A stretch of 64,000 nucleotides of DNA, taken from NCBI GenBank assembly GCA_016699405.1, contig CP064972.1, positions 930,001 through 994,000 on the forward strand. Reading direction: 5' to 3'. Position 1 is the stretch's first letter. The number at the start of each line of letters is the position of its first letter. The DNA comes from Holophagales bacterium (GTDB lineage Bacteria; Acidobacteriota; Thermoanaerobaculia; Multivoradales; JAGPDF01). Made by a program: the position numbers and the translations under genes. Below are positions 8,899-17,190 of the stretch, piece by piece. The notes under the pieces are model-generated. The model saw only the letters and a program-made list of their open reading frames with translations, had not been told where the DNA came from and did not search any database.

Positions 8899-10020
8899 TC
8901 ACCGCCGCGCCCGGTACTGGGTGGCCCGCCGCAGCACGGCCTCGAACTGCGGCTGCACTGCGCTGGTCGAGAAATCGCGGCTGACGCGATCCATCGACTT
9001 GGCGGCAATCGCACGTCGCAGCGTGGAGTCGTCGACGAGCCGCTCTAGCGCTATCAGCCAGTCGGTGGTTCGGTTGGCCACCAGCAGGCCTGTACGGCCG
9101 TCGTCGACTACCGAAACGTAGGGTTCGACCCGAGAGTAGACCCCGGCGGCGTGGACGGCAGTGATCTCGAGGAATTTGTTCGGGCACTTCGAAGCGCTGA
9201 ACACGTTGTCTTCGAGCGGCGCCACCAGGACGTCAGGCGCGAGGGTGGCGAGCTGAGATGCGTACTCAGGATAGCCGCGTACGAATGGGACGAACTGGAG
9301 CCGGCGAGACGGAACACTCTCAAGCGGGGAGGGAAGCTCGTGTCCCATCAGGAGCAGGTCGACCGCAGGTCGTCGCCGAACGAGCTCCGCGAGAGCCTCG
9401 AAGGCTGACGACTCGAAACGAGGCGACCCGGCGTATCCAACCAGCAACCGGCCACCCTCGCGGTCGATCGGAGTTCGGGCGCTAAAGAGCGACAGGTCGA
9501 CGTTGGTCGGTAGTAGCTCCAATCGGCGAGCGATCGGCTCGAGCTCCCGAGCGAGTGTGCCGTTGTACACGAGTGTCACGTCCGCGCGACGGATGCAATC
9601 CAGGAACGCGTCGAGCGCGGGCCTGCCGGGGGAAAAGAGGTCGCGATAGCGAGCGTACTCGCGTCCCGCCGCCGGCCAGTTGTCGTCGATCATTGCCATT
9701 GCGGAGAGGCCGAGCGCATTCGCCGAGTCCAGGACACTGAGCCCCTCGGGAAAACGAGGCCGGCAAAGGATGACGAGATCGAAGGTCGCATCAACCGAAG
9801 CGGTGCCGTCGCGGTACGTTCGGAGCTCCCAATCGAACGGCAGGGACTCTCGCAAGCGCGCGAAGAACCGAAGGAAGCAGATCTCGACGTGATGCCCGTC
9901 CCCAGGATCGGCAACGAGGAGGACGCGACGAGGCAGTGGCCCCCGAAGCCAAGGCATTCGTGAAGAGGTCCGGGCCCAGACTGATGGCCCGAAGGATCGG
10001 GAGGCCGAATCCGCGGACAT
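8899..10020 (-). CDS. Glycosyltransferase, GT-B fold, related to the giant GT
   Basis: 373 residues. The fold begins at RRVLLVADPGDG (about residue 31). Internal motifs AMIDDNWP, LLVGYAGSPRFES, DVLVAPLEDNVFSASKCPNK and RTGLLVANRTTDWLIALE match in order the blocks of both GT-B-like units in the giant GT next door, so all three probably share an ancestor. The final helix region resembles the GT4 C-terminal domain. A later ATG at 9957 (Met22) is possible, and neither start has an SD. Cytoplasmic; probably adds a sugar to the same surface glycan. Substrates are not predictable. Confidence 0.75.
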   Translation of the reverse strand: MSADSASRSFGPSVWARTSSRMPWLRGPLPRRVLLVADPGDGHHVEICFLRFFARLRESLPFDWELRTYRDGTASVDATFDLVILCRPRFPEGLSVLDSANALGLSAMAMIDDNWPAAGREYARYRDLFSPGRPALDAFLDCIRRADVTLVYNGTLARELEPIARRLELLPTNVDLSLFSARTPIDREGGRLLVGYAGSPRFESSAFEALAELVRRRPAVDLLLMGHELPSPLESVPSRRLQFVPFVRGYPEYASQLATLAPDVLVAPLEDNVFSASKCPNKFLEITAVHAAGVYSRVEPYVSVVDDGRTGLLVANRTTDWLIALERLVDDSTLRRAIAAKSMDRVSRDFSTSAVQPQFEAVLRRATQYRARR

Positions 10021-10032
10021 TCGAGGAGAAGG

Positions 10033-10065
10033 AAAAACGCCTCCCCGTGGGGACGGGGAGGCGTT
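10033..10065 (-). terminator. Rho-independent terminator after the SLH protein gene
   Basis: An 11-bp perfect stem (AACGCCTCCCC/GGGGAGGCGTT) with an 8-nt loop is followed on the minus strand by GTTTTTCC. It lies about 45 nt past the stop of the SLH gene and is the clearest intrinsic terminator in the window. Confidence 0.85.
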
Positions 10066-10108
10066 CGAGTTGAAAATGCGACGGCTGGTGGTCAGTGCGT
10101 CAGAGAGC

Positions 10109-11446
10109 TCACGGACCGACCACGTGCAGCGGCAGACCGAAGGTCTGGCCGAGGAACACCGACATCTCGTCCTTGCGGGTGATGTTCAGCGGGCAGAAGT
10201 TGCCGCCGCCGCAACCCGAGACGACGCCGGCCGTCGCCGCGGTCTCGATCCAGGGACAGAACGAGGCATGCGGGCCGGCGGGCTGGACGTCGGCGAAGGT
10301 GCCGTTGCAGGTCGTCGGGGGACCGATCAGCGAAGCCAGCACGAAAACGATCATCTCGCGGCGCGTCACGGTCGCCGAGGGGCAGTAGTTGCCGCCGCCG
10401 CAGCCGGTGACGACGCCCGCGTTGACGAGAGTGCGGATGTACGGTTCGTACGCATTGGAGCACGGAACGTCGGCAAACTGGGGGGTAACGCAGGCCGACG
10501 GAGTGAAGGCCGTGCCGAGACGCGAAGAAACGATGTACTTGGCCATCTCGTCTCGCCGGATGTTGTTGGCGGGACAGAAGGTCGAGCTAGTGCAGCCGGG
10601 CATGATCTCGTTGGCCCAGGTGGACTGGATAAAGGGCCAGAACGAGCTCGACGTGTTCGTATTGTCCGAGAACGGCTGAGCTGGCCCGATGTAGTTCTCG
10701 CGCTGGGAAACGAAGTCGTCCAGCTTGAAGACACCACTCAGCGTCGCCGGGAGGGTTGCCGCCGCAGCCTTCGGAAGGGCGCCCCACCGTACGTAGTTGA
10801 TCGCCGCGGTGTCGTTGTCGACGCCGGTGACCTGTGTCGTTGCGGCGCTACCGTTGACCCACAGGTTGAGCTTGCCGTTGTTCGCGCCGACGGCTGTCGA
10901 CTTGGCCCACTCCACCTCGACCGCGGCCCAACCGCGCTTGACCGCCTTCGTGGAAGTGGAAAGCTCGGTTCCGGCATCCGTCCGGATGAAGGCCTGCACG
11001 GTATAGTTGCCGGCCGACACGAAGTCGACCTGGACGCGCAGTTCCTTGTCGCCAGCGGTGGCCGGCGGAACCGGATCGGCGCCATCGTAAGCAGCAAAGA
11101 TGTCGAACTGGTCGCCCGTGGTCATCGTCAGCAGCGAATCATCGGCCGCTACCGGAGGCACCACGGGCGCACGCCCGGCGAGGTTGATGTAGAAGCGAAC
11201 CCGGTAGGTTCCCTCGGCTGCCGGCGAGTTGTCCTGGACGTACGCGGGGTCGGTCGTGTTGACCTGGACCTTCGAGCCGCAGTTTCCGCCGAACCGATAG
11301 AGGTTGGCATTGCCGGCGCCGCAAGTGCCGCCTCCCGTGCCGTTGGGAACGGTGATGGTGCTGGCTGAGGCCGCAACAGCCCCGGCGAGCAAGACCGTCG
11401 CCGCAGCGGCGACGACATGCCCCTTCAATACGGACAGATTTCTCAT
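10109..11446 (-). CDS. Secreted protein with three cysteine-bearing SLH repeats
   Basis: 445 residues. Residues 1-29 are a signal peptide ending at ASAS. Residues about 60-250 look like a secreted beta-rich domain resembling a pre-peptidase or lectin-like module (unassigned). Three C-terminal SLH-type repeats span about 258-315, 323-375 and 384-436, each of the form FADV, AGVVTGCGGGNYCP, VTRREMIVFVL. Each has a pair of cysteines in the G-C-x4/5-Y/F-C-P loop, absent from classic Bacillus SLH domains and likely to form a disulfide outside the cytoplasm. SLH domains bind pyruvylated cell-wall polysaccharide, which fits the CsaB-like gene 9 kb away on the same strand. AAAGGAG lies about 12 nt before the ATG, and a strong terminator follows. 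Role as surface or anchor protein is inferred. Confidence 0.85.
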   Translation of the reverse strand: MRNLSVLKGHVVAAAATVLLAGAVAASASTITVPNGTGGGTCGAGNANLYRFGGNCGSKVQVNTTDPAYVQDNSPAAEGTYRVRFYINLAGRAPVVPPVAADDSLLTMTTGDQFDIFAAYDGADPVPPATAGDKELRVQVDFVSAGNYTVQAFIRTDAGTELSTSTKAVKRGWAAVEVEWAKSTAVGANNGKLNLWVNGSAATTQVTGVDNDTAAINYVRWGALPKAAAATLPATLSGVFKLDDFVSQRENYIGPAQPFSDNTNTSSSFWPFIQSTWANEIMPGCTSSTFCPANNIRRDEMAKYIVSSRLGTAFTPSACVTPQFADVPCSNAYEPYIRTLVNAGVVTGCGGGNYCPSATVTRREMIVFVLASLIGPPTTCNGTFADVQPAGPHASFCPWIETAATAGVVSGCGGGNFCPLNITRKDEMSVFLGQTFGLPLHVVGP

Positions 11447-11555
11447 GGTCGCTTTGACTCCTTTCGAGATTGAAGATCGAGAATCGGGCTAGATGTTCCC
11501 ATGGGTTGGCTTGGCGATCAACCGGCGGATCCGAGCAAAAGGGGGCGGCGGGTGC

Positions 11556-12929
11556 CTAGCCACCCGAGCCGGGGCGCGGTCGACGGGCGCAGGCGACCCG
11601 AGACATGGTCAAGAGCGCAGAACCGAAGGGCGAACGCACAAGAGGGGCACCGGACGCCGCTCCGGGTGGCGAGGCCGCCCGCCCGAGGGCCGAGCCGAGA
11701 ACCTCCGAAGCGATCCAGAGACGTTGGCCCCGCCCAAGACGCCCACGAGAGGCGTGGCGCTCGCACGCCTCGGAGTAGGCGCGGTCCAGGTTGTCGCCCA
11801 GGGTCTGGAGGTCGAACCTGCGGGCCTGTCGCCCAGCCTCCTCGCCCATTCGCGCCGCTCTTACTGGGTCTCCGAGCAGCACCCGGATCGCTTCGGCCAA
11901 CTGATCGGCGTTACCGACGTCGACCAGAAGGCCGGACCTTCCGCTCTCGATCAAATCCTCGGGTCCGCCACAGCGTGTGGCGATCACCGGTCGAGCGAGC
12001 GCCATGGCCTCCAAGATCGCCAGCCCGAATCCCTCCGAATGGGAGGGGTGGACGAAAAGCTCGGCATGAGAGAGGAGAGACGCGGGATCGGCGATCTGCC
12101 CGGGCAGCAGGACCCGGGCCTCGAGACCAAGAGCCGCGATTCTCCCGCGCAGCTCCTGAGTGTGGGTCGGATCATTGTCGCTTCCGCCAAGAATGAAGAC
12201 GACGTCCGAGAACTGTCGGGCCAGCTTGCCTGCGGCATCCACCAGATCGAGCAGGCCCTTCCTCCGCTGGATGCCGCCAAGGGAGACGACCAGCCGCCTG
12301 TTGATGGGAACACCCAGTCGTGCCGCTACTTCGGCTCGAGGTGCAGGAGGACGCGACCCCGGCTCTCCCAGGTCGAAGCCGTCTGGAACAAGCCGGCACG
12401 GCGAGTCCGGTTCGTGGCATCGGGCTTGGTCGGCCACGGCACGAGAGACGCATGGCATGACATCGGCAAGTGCCGTGATGGTCTCGAAGATGCCTCGCAG
12501 TTCGCCGAAAAAAGAGGGAGGAAAGCCCCCGTCGAAAAGGCCCCGACTGTGCCAGACGTGCGGCAGTCGACGCCCGGCAGCGGCGAGCGCTCCCTCTAGG
12601 GTCACGACCGTGTTGGTGTGAACAAGGTCGATGCGTTCGGCCGCAAGCCAACGCCCAAGCGCCTCGGTGCGCTGCTCCAACCCAACAAGCTGCGCCCGGA
12701 AGACCTCGGCGGACCAGTGCGTGGCGGGGATCCACCAAGCCGTGGCAAGTTCTGCTACGGGTACGCCAAGGGATTCGAGCACCTGCCGCAACGGCCCGGG
12801 ACCCGGGAGGACCACGTGGGGCAGGTAGCCTGAACCGCCAAGCGCCCGCACGGCTCGAAGAAGCGCCTGCTCCCCACCGGAAAGGGCCGAAGAATGAGAG
12901 ATCAGGGCGACCCGGCGTGGTGGGTTCAT
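11556..12929 (-). CDS. Glycosyltransferase family 4
   Basis: About 457 residues from ATG at 12929 (MNPPRRVALISHSSALSGG), where the GT-B fold begins. An upstream GTG at 13067 would add 46 residues with no family resemblance and overlap the protease gene; no clear SD decides it. Motifs: HTNTVVTLEGA, HVWHSRGLFDG, RRLVVSLGGIQRRKGLLDL, VHPSHSEGFGLAILEAMA (the E-x7-E donor-site motif) and the following ARPVIATRCGG. This is a standard retaining GT4. The last ~80 residues are Arg/Ala/Pro-rich with no domain and may be a low-constraint tail. It lies between the secreted protease and the SLH gene on the same strand and probably serves the surface glycan. Confidence 0.85.
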   Translation of the reverse strand: MNPPRRVALISHSSALSGGEQALLRAVRALGGSGYLPHVVLPGPGPLRQVLESLGVPVAELATAWWIPATHWSAEVFRAQLVGLEQRTEALGRWLAAERIDLVHTNTVVTLEGALAAAGRRLPHVWHSRGLFDGGFPPSFFGELRGIFETITALADVMPCVSRAVADQARCHEPDSPCRLVPDGFDLGEPGSRPPAPRAEVAARLGVPINRRLVVSLGGIQRRKGLLDLVDAAGKLARQFSDVVFILGGSDNDPTHTQELRGRIAALGLEARVLLPGQIADPASLLSHAELFVHPSHSEGFGLAILEAMALARPVIATRCGGPEDLIESGRSGLLVDVGNADQLAEAIRVLLGDPVRAARMGEEAGRQARRFDLQTLGDNLDRAYSEACERHASRGRLGRGQRLWIASEVLGSALGRAASPPGAASGAPLVRSPFGSALLTMSRVACARRPRPGSGG

Positions 12930-13045
12930 CGAGTTAGACGGATTATTGGTGAAGACTGGGGACGAATCCAACACCACCTCGAGGTGCTGAAGGCTCGACT
13001 CCCAATCGGGAACCCGAGAGAACGTGGCTTGGGGCGCCGGTTTCG

Positions 13046-14524
13046 CTACGGCCGTTTCCCCGACCACGGCGGTACCAGGCCGGATTCGAAGCCGTCCCGG
13101 AAGCCGGCGGCGAAGGGGTCGAAGGGGAAGATGCAGGTGCCGACGCTGCTCTGGATGAGCGGACCGACCTGCTCGTTGACGGTCCGGGGGTGGAATACCT
13201 GGCTGGCCGAGCAGCCGCCGAGCACGTGGCAGTAGCTCATCAGGGTGCCGCGGACGTTCGTGACGCCGTTGATCGTCGTAGCGGCCGGGCAGGAGGTCGT
13301 ACCGGAAAAGCAGCCGCCTTCGGCGTTGTAGCAGTTGTCGATCGCCGGGCTGTAGCAGTGGGTGTGCGGGGAGCCGAAGTTGTGGCCAAGCTCGTGGCCG
13401 ACGACGAAGGCGTCGCTCGCGCCGGTGGCGCCGGCGAACTTGAAGACCTGGGTGAAACTGTAGCCGATCCCGGTGCTGCAGAGGGCGTCGAGCCAGGCGA
13501 TGCCGGACGACGAATTGGTGCTCGACTGCTTACCCGAGAGCATCATGGCGAGCGCCCGCGTCACCCCGGTACAGGAGGGTTGCCCGCTGCCGCCGCAACC
13601 GGCTGCCCAGTAGTTGCTGAACTCGTTCAGCCGGTCGGTGTTCGAGGCGGTCGCCGTCTGGCAATCGGTCACCGCGGCACCGCAGGGCTGGACGTACGGG
13701 TCGGCGGTCGTCGACGGGCGCAGGAAGGTGGTGCCCTGGAGGAGTCGCACCAGGACGTCGCGCTCGTAGATCACGTTCATCGCGGCGAACAGCTCGGCGA
13801 GGTAGGTCGTCGCGCTCGTCGTGTTGTTCGAGAACTTGCGGTTCAGCAGCTCGTTGTCCGTGTCCACGGCCACGGTCGCGGTGTGAAGCGTGCTGATCAG
13901 CTCGGGCTCGTCCCCGTCTGTTGCGAAGCTCGGTCGGGGGGCCGAGCCTGAGGAGGCCACCAGTGGGTCCGCCTGCTGGCCGCAACTCCAGCTCGACGCG
14001 TCGGGGGCGGCGGGCTCGGAGGTGAGTCGCCACACACCGCCCGCCGATTCCGGGGGCTCCAGCCGGTAGCCGGCAGACTCGCCGAAGGAGCGGGCGCTCA
14101 GCCGGAGCGTGTCGGGGTCGAGCTCGACGAGCAGGCGATCGAGCCCCCCGCGGTCGGTCGGCCCCCAGAAGAACCGCAATCGCGAACGAGGAACCGACAC
14201 CGGGCCCGTCGGCGTGACGGCCCAGATCATGGCGCGTTGGTCGTAGATGTCATGGGCCGTCAGCGCGACACCGACGCGCTCGCCGGGCGCCCAAGGCCAG
14301 TCGCTGAAGAGGGCCGTCTGTCCCGGGGCGAGCGCCGCCAAGCCCTCGGCGACCGCCGGGGAGAGCGCGAGCTCCTCGGCGAGAGTGCCGTCCGGTGCGC
14401 TGAGGAAACGACCGGGCCCGGCAGCCGGAACGGTCGCGGACGCCAAGGTCCCGGTCGACAGCCCGACGCAAAGCGCGAGCGCGTGAATTCGGCCCCCCAA
14501 GCGGGATCGAAAGCAGACCTTCAC
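13046..14524 (-). CDS. Secreted metzincin zinc metalloprotease (reprolysin-like)
   Basis: 492 residues with a signal peptide in the first ~30. The N-terminal ~200 residues look like a propeptide or accessory domain. The catalytic domain carries HELGHNFGSPH at 377-387 (HExxHxxGxxH, three zinc-binding His and the catalytic Glu) and a Met-turn in LMSYCH (Met429). This is the M12B/reprolysin-like metzincin layout. Many cysteines in 270-460 suggest disulfides, as expected for an extracellular enzyme. The C-terminus carries DGFESG followed by PPWS, a short tail motif of a kind I have seen on other secreted proteins of such bacteria; its meaning is unknown. The substrate is unknown; processing of surface proteins is a guess. 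Confidence 0.85.
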   Translation of the reverse strand: MKVCFRSRLGGRIHALALCVGLSTGTLASATVPAAGPGRFLSAPDGTLAEELALSPAVAEGLAALAPGQTALFSDWPWAPGERVGVALTAHDIYDQRAMIWAVTPTGPVSVPRSRLRFFWGPTDRGGLDRLLVELDPDTLRLSARSFGESAGYRLEPPESAGGVWRLTSEPAAPDASSWSCGQQADPLVASSGSAPRPSFATDGDEPELISTLHTATVAVDTDNELLNRKFSNNTTSATTYLAELFAAMNVIYERDVLVRLLQGTTFLRPSTTADPYVQPCGAAVTDCQTATASNTDRLNEFSNYWAAGCGGSGQPSCTGVTRALAMMLSGKQSSTNSSSGIAWLDALCSTGIGYSFTQVFKFAGATGASDAFVVGHELGHNFGSPHTHCYSPAIDNCYNAEGGCFSGTTSCPAATTINGVTNVRGTLMSYCHVLGGCSASQVFHPRTVNEQVGPLIQSSVGTCIFPFDPFAAGFRDGFESGLVPPWSGKRP

Positions 14525-14782
14525 GACCTCGACTGTGCCACCGGCGGGCCGCCGACGAAGTGAACTAGTTCATCCGGCAATCGCCCCGCCGCGCGCGGGA
14601 GTCGTCGGGTGACATCCGGCGCTCCGCGGTCCGGCGGAGGAGCGGTCACCCCCAACCCGCACCGTGGAAGGCATCGCTCGGTCGCTCCGGGTCGAGGCGT
14701 GCCGGAGGAGGTTCGCCGGCGGGGACAACCCGACCGGAAGAGTCGTGAGGGACGCGAGGGCGAGCGCTCCGGGCGCAGCGTC

Positions 14783-14788
14783 TACAAT
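14783..14788 (+). promoter_or_regulatory. -10 hexamer TACAAT before the radical SAM gene
   Basis: TACAAT overlaps an in-frame ATG at 14787 and lies 13 nt before the next in-frame ATG at 14802. This argues that the first ATG is part of the promoter and the second is the start. The divergent gap 14525-14782 shows nothing else I can name. Confidence 0.4.
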
Positions 14789-14801
14789 GCGATCCATCGC
14801 G

Positions 14802-16367
14802 ATGAGAAGACCGAAACCACACGACTGGTCGCCCCTGCGTGCGGCCGAACGGGCAGCGATCGCCTTTCCGCGCCATGCCAAGCACCGGCTGGCCGTCGCC
14901 TACGCGAATCGCTACCACGTCGGCATGTCGAGCCTGGGGTTCCAGCGGGTGGTCGAGCTCGTCCACCGACGCCCGGACTGGATCGCCGAACGCTTCTTCA
15001 CCGACGGGGAGGGCATGCCGCGATCGGTCGAGCGCGATGCGCCGCTCTCCGATTTCGGCGCCATCGCCTTCTCGGTCTCCTTCGAAGAGGACTTCGTCCA
15101 CCTGCTCGAGCTGCTGGCGCGCGCCGGCGTGCCGTGGCGGCGGCGAGAGCGGGGCGATGGCGATCCGCTCGTCTTTCTCGGCGGCTCGTGCGCGGCGATC
15201 AACCCGTTGCCGATGGCCGAGCTGGTCGACGTCTTCCCGCTCGGGGCGGCGGAGAACTTGCTGCCGGCGATGCTCGCCGCGCTCGAGCAGGAGAGCCATC
15301 GCGAGGCGGTGCTCGACCGTCTGGCCGCGACCGACGGCTTCTTCGTCCCGGCGCGTCACGACCCCGAGGAGCTCGCGCAGGGCGGCAAGCTCCGCAAGCT
15401 CGAGCTCACCGCCGAGCAGATGCGCCTGCCGGGTCACCTGCCGACGAGCTGCCTGGTGACCCCGCACACCGAGTTCGCCGACAAGTTCCTGATCGAGATG
15501 TCGCGCGGCTGCCCGGAGAAGTGCAAGTACTGCTGGGCGACGTTCGGCATGGGGAAGTTCCGCGCCCACCCCACCGAGATGATCCTCGAGGCGATGGAGC
15601 GGGCGCGCGCGGTCACTGATCAACTCGGGTTCGTCGCCACGGCGGTGGGCGACCATCCGGAGGTCGAGCGCATCCTCGAGGAGTCGGTGCGGCTCGGCTT
15701 CCGCGCCGCGGTCTCGTCGATCCGCATCCCGGCGGTGACCGAAGGGGTTCTCGCGGCCCTCCACGCCTCCGGGGACCGCTCGATCACGCTGGCGCCGGAG
15801 ACCGGCACCGATCGCCTGCGCTGGATCATGAACAAGCCGGTGCCGAATGCCCTGCTGCTCGAGAAGGTGCGGCTCATCTTTCGCCACGGTTTCCGCGAGC
15901 TGAAGCTCTACTTCATCGTCGGCATGCCGGGCGAGACGATGGAGGACGTCGACGGCATCGTCGACCTCGCGGCCGAATGCCGGGAGGCGATGCTCGCCGA
16001 GACGCGCGCCCGCGGCCGCACCGGCGAGATCCAGCTCGGGGTCAACCTCTTCGTGCCCAAGCCCTACACGCCCTGGCAGCGCGAGCCGATGGACCGCGAG
16101 GAGAATCTGCGCGAGAAGATCGCCCGCCTGCGTCGCGGCGTGCGCCGCCTCCCGAACGTCCGCCTGACCGACAACTTGTCGATCCGGCAGGCCGTCTGGC
16201 AGACCTACCTCGGCAAGGGCGGGACCGAGGTGGCCGACGCGATCGAGTGCGCGGCGCGCGGGGCACCGCTCGCCGACGTGTTGCGCCAGTTCGGCGAGCG
16301 GATCGCCCCGGAAGTCTTCGCGGCGCAGCCGAGCGAGCTGCGCTGGCACTTCCTGAGAATGGGGTGA
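14802..16367 (+). CDS. Radical SAM protein with B12-binding-like N-terminal domain
   Basis: About 521 residues from ATG at 14802; 14787 and 14664 are other in-frame options. The N-terminal ~200 residues (YANRYHVGMSSLGFQ, AIAFSVSFEEDFVHLLELL, FLGGSCAAINPLPMAE) resemble the cobalamin-binding-like domain of B12-type radical SAM proteins. The 4Fe-4S cluster motif is SRGCPEKCKYCW (Cx3Cx2C). TLAPETGTDRLR and YFIVGMPGETMED are SAM-binding and barrel motifs of the same class. It has no obvious partner gene (no DUF2344 neighbour), so the reaction is not predictable; methylation or methylthiolation of RNA or protein is only a family-level guess. Hairpins follow its stop. Confidence 0.8.
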   Translation: MRRPKPHDWSPLRAAERAAIAFPRHAKHRLAVAYANRYHVGMSSLGFQRVVELVHRRPDWIAERFFTDGEGMPRSVERDAPLSDFGAIAFSVSFEEDFVHLLELLARAGVPWRRRERGDGDPLVFLGGSCAAINPLPMAELVDVFPLGAAENLLPAMLAALEQESHREAVLDRLAATDGFFVPARHDPEELAQGGKLRKLELTAEQMRLPGHLPTSCLVTPHTEFADKFLIEMSRGCPEKCKYCWATFGMGKFRAHPTEMILEAMERARAVTDQLGFVATAVGDHPEVERILEESVRLGFRAAVSSIRIPAVTEGVLAALHASGDRSITLAPETGTDRLRWIMNKPVPNALLLEKVRLIFRHGFRELKLYFIVGMPGETMEDVDGIVDLAAECREAMLAETRARGRTGEIQLGVNLFVPKPYTPWQREPMDREENLREKIARLRRGVRRLPNVRLTDNLSIRQAVWQTYLGKGGTEVADAIECAARGAPLADVLRQFGERIAPEVFAAQPSELRWHFLRMG

Positions 16368-16369
16368 GC

Positions 16370-16420
16370 GGTCCGGCGGTCGCGCCGGACCGAATTCAGC
16401 CGAGCCCCTCGCCGGGGCTC
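16370..16420. terminator. Two hairpins between convergent genes
   Basis: GGTCCGGC/GCCGGACC (16370-16391, 6-nt loop) and GAGCCCC/GGGGCTC (16402-16420, 5-nt loop) lie between the radical SAM stop and the Crp/Fnr stop. Neither has a T-tract, so they are terminator-like at best. Confidence 0.35.
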
Positions 16421-17111
16421 AGCGACAGAGCTTGGCGAGCTCCCGGGGCTTCTGCACCAGGACGTGGTGGTTCGGCTCGACGGTGACGAAACCGCGCTGG
16501 CGGAAGTCGACCATCACCTGGTTGACCCGTTCGCGCGAGGCGCCCACCAGCTCGGCGAGGTCGGTCTGGGTGAGGCGCAGCGAGATGCGCACGCCGCCGT
16601 CGCCTTCGGGCTTGCCGTAGCGCTCGGCGAAGGCGAGCAACTGCCGGGCGAGGCGTCCGGCGACGTCGAGGCTCGAGAGCGACTGGATCTGCTCGTTGGC
16701 CAGACGCAGACGCGAGCAGAGCAGTCGCACCAGGTTCGTCGAGAACTCCGGGATCTTCAGGCAGTCCTGGAAGGTCGGTCGGTCCATCCAGAGGAAGCTG
16801 CACTTCTCCATCGTCATGACGTTGGCCGAGCGGCCGGAGCTGTCGACCAGGCTCATCTCGCCGACCGTGTCGCCGGCGCCGAGGAAAGCGAGGATCACCT
16901 CGCGTCCGTCGAGCTGTTCGACGAGGATCTTCACTGTCCCCTCGACGAGCAGGTAGACGACTTCGCCGGGCTGCTCGGCGGTGATCATGTTGGTGCCGGC
17001 CGGGACGGTCTTGCGATGCAGCCGCTCGTTGACGCGAGCCAGCTGATCGGGCGGCAAGCCGCGAAAGAGCGGAAATTCGACGAGCATGCTGGGATCCTGG
17101 ACCACGCCCAC
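16419..17111 (-). CDS. Crp/Fnr family transcription regulator
   Basis: 230 residues from GTG at 17111, 9 nt after GGAGG; an internal ATG at 17087 is an alternative. Residues about 12-130 are a cyclic-nucleotide-binding fold (FPLFRGLPPDQLARVNERL, EVVYLLVEGTVKI, FLGAGDTVGEMSLVDSSGRSA). Residues about 150-230 are a Crp-type winged helix (LTQTDLAELVGASRERVNQV as recognition helix). There is no N-terminal cysteine cluster, so it is not an Fnr-type iron-sulfur sensor. The GEMSLVDSSGRSA loop departs from the Crp cAMP pocket (GE..x..RSA), so the ligand is unclear. Targets cannot be read from this window. Confidence 0.88.
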   Translation of the reverse strand: MGVVQDPSMLVEFPLFRGLPPDQLARVNERLHRKTVPAGTNMITAEQPGEVVYLLVEGTVKILVEQLDGREVILAFLGAGDTVGEMSLVDSSGRSANVMTMEKCSFLWMDRPTFQDCLKIPEFSTNLVRLLCSRLRLANEQIQSLSSLDVAGRLARQLLAFAERYGKPEGDGGVRISLRLTQTDLAELVGASRERVNQVMVDFRQRGFVTVEPNHHVLVQKPRELAKLCR

Positions 17112-17140
17112 GATAGGGACCCTCCGGAAATTTGGCAGCG

Positions 17141-17146
17141 ATTCTA
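17141..17146 (-). promoter_or_regulatory. -10 hexamer TAGAAT of the Crp/Fnr gene
   Basis: TAGAAT on the minus strand would give a start near 17134. GGAGG (17125-17121) and GTG at 17111 follow in order, so here a short leader with an SD is predicted. No good -35 was found. Confidence 0.45.
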
Positions 17147-17190
17147 CCGCGCCGCCCGCCCGTGGCGCCGCGCGCGGTGGGAAGACCGGA

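Noticed and set aside
12930..13067. N-terminal extension of the GT4 gene
   Set aside because: 46 residues without homology, overlapping the protease gene, GTG without SD; ATG at 12929 fits the fold start.
14664..14801. Upstream starts of the radical SAM gene
   Set aside because: They lie before or inside the TACAAT hexamer and add sequence without family similarity.
14646..16349. Long open frame on the minus strand opposite the radical SAM gene
   Set aside because: It mirrors a well-supported gene and its translation is Arg/His/Glu-rich with no family motif. This is usual for GC-rich DNA.
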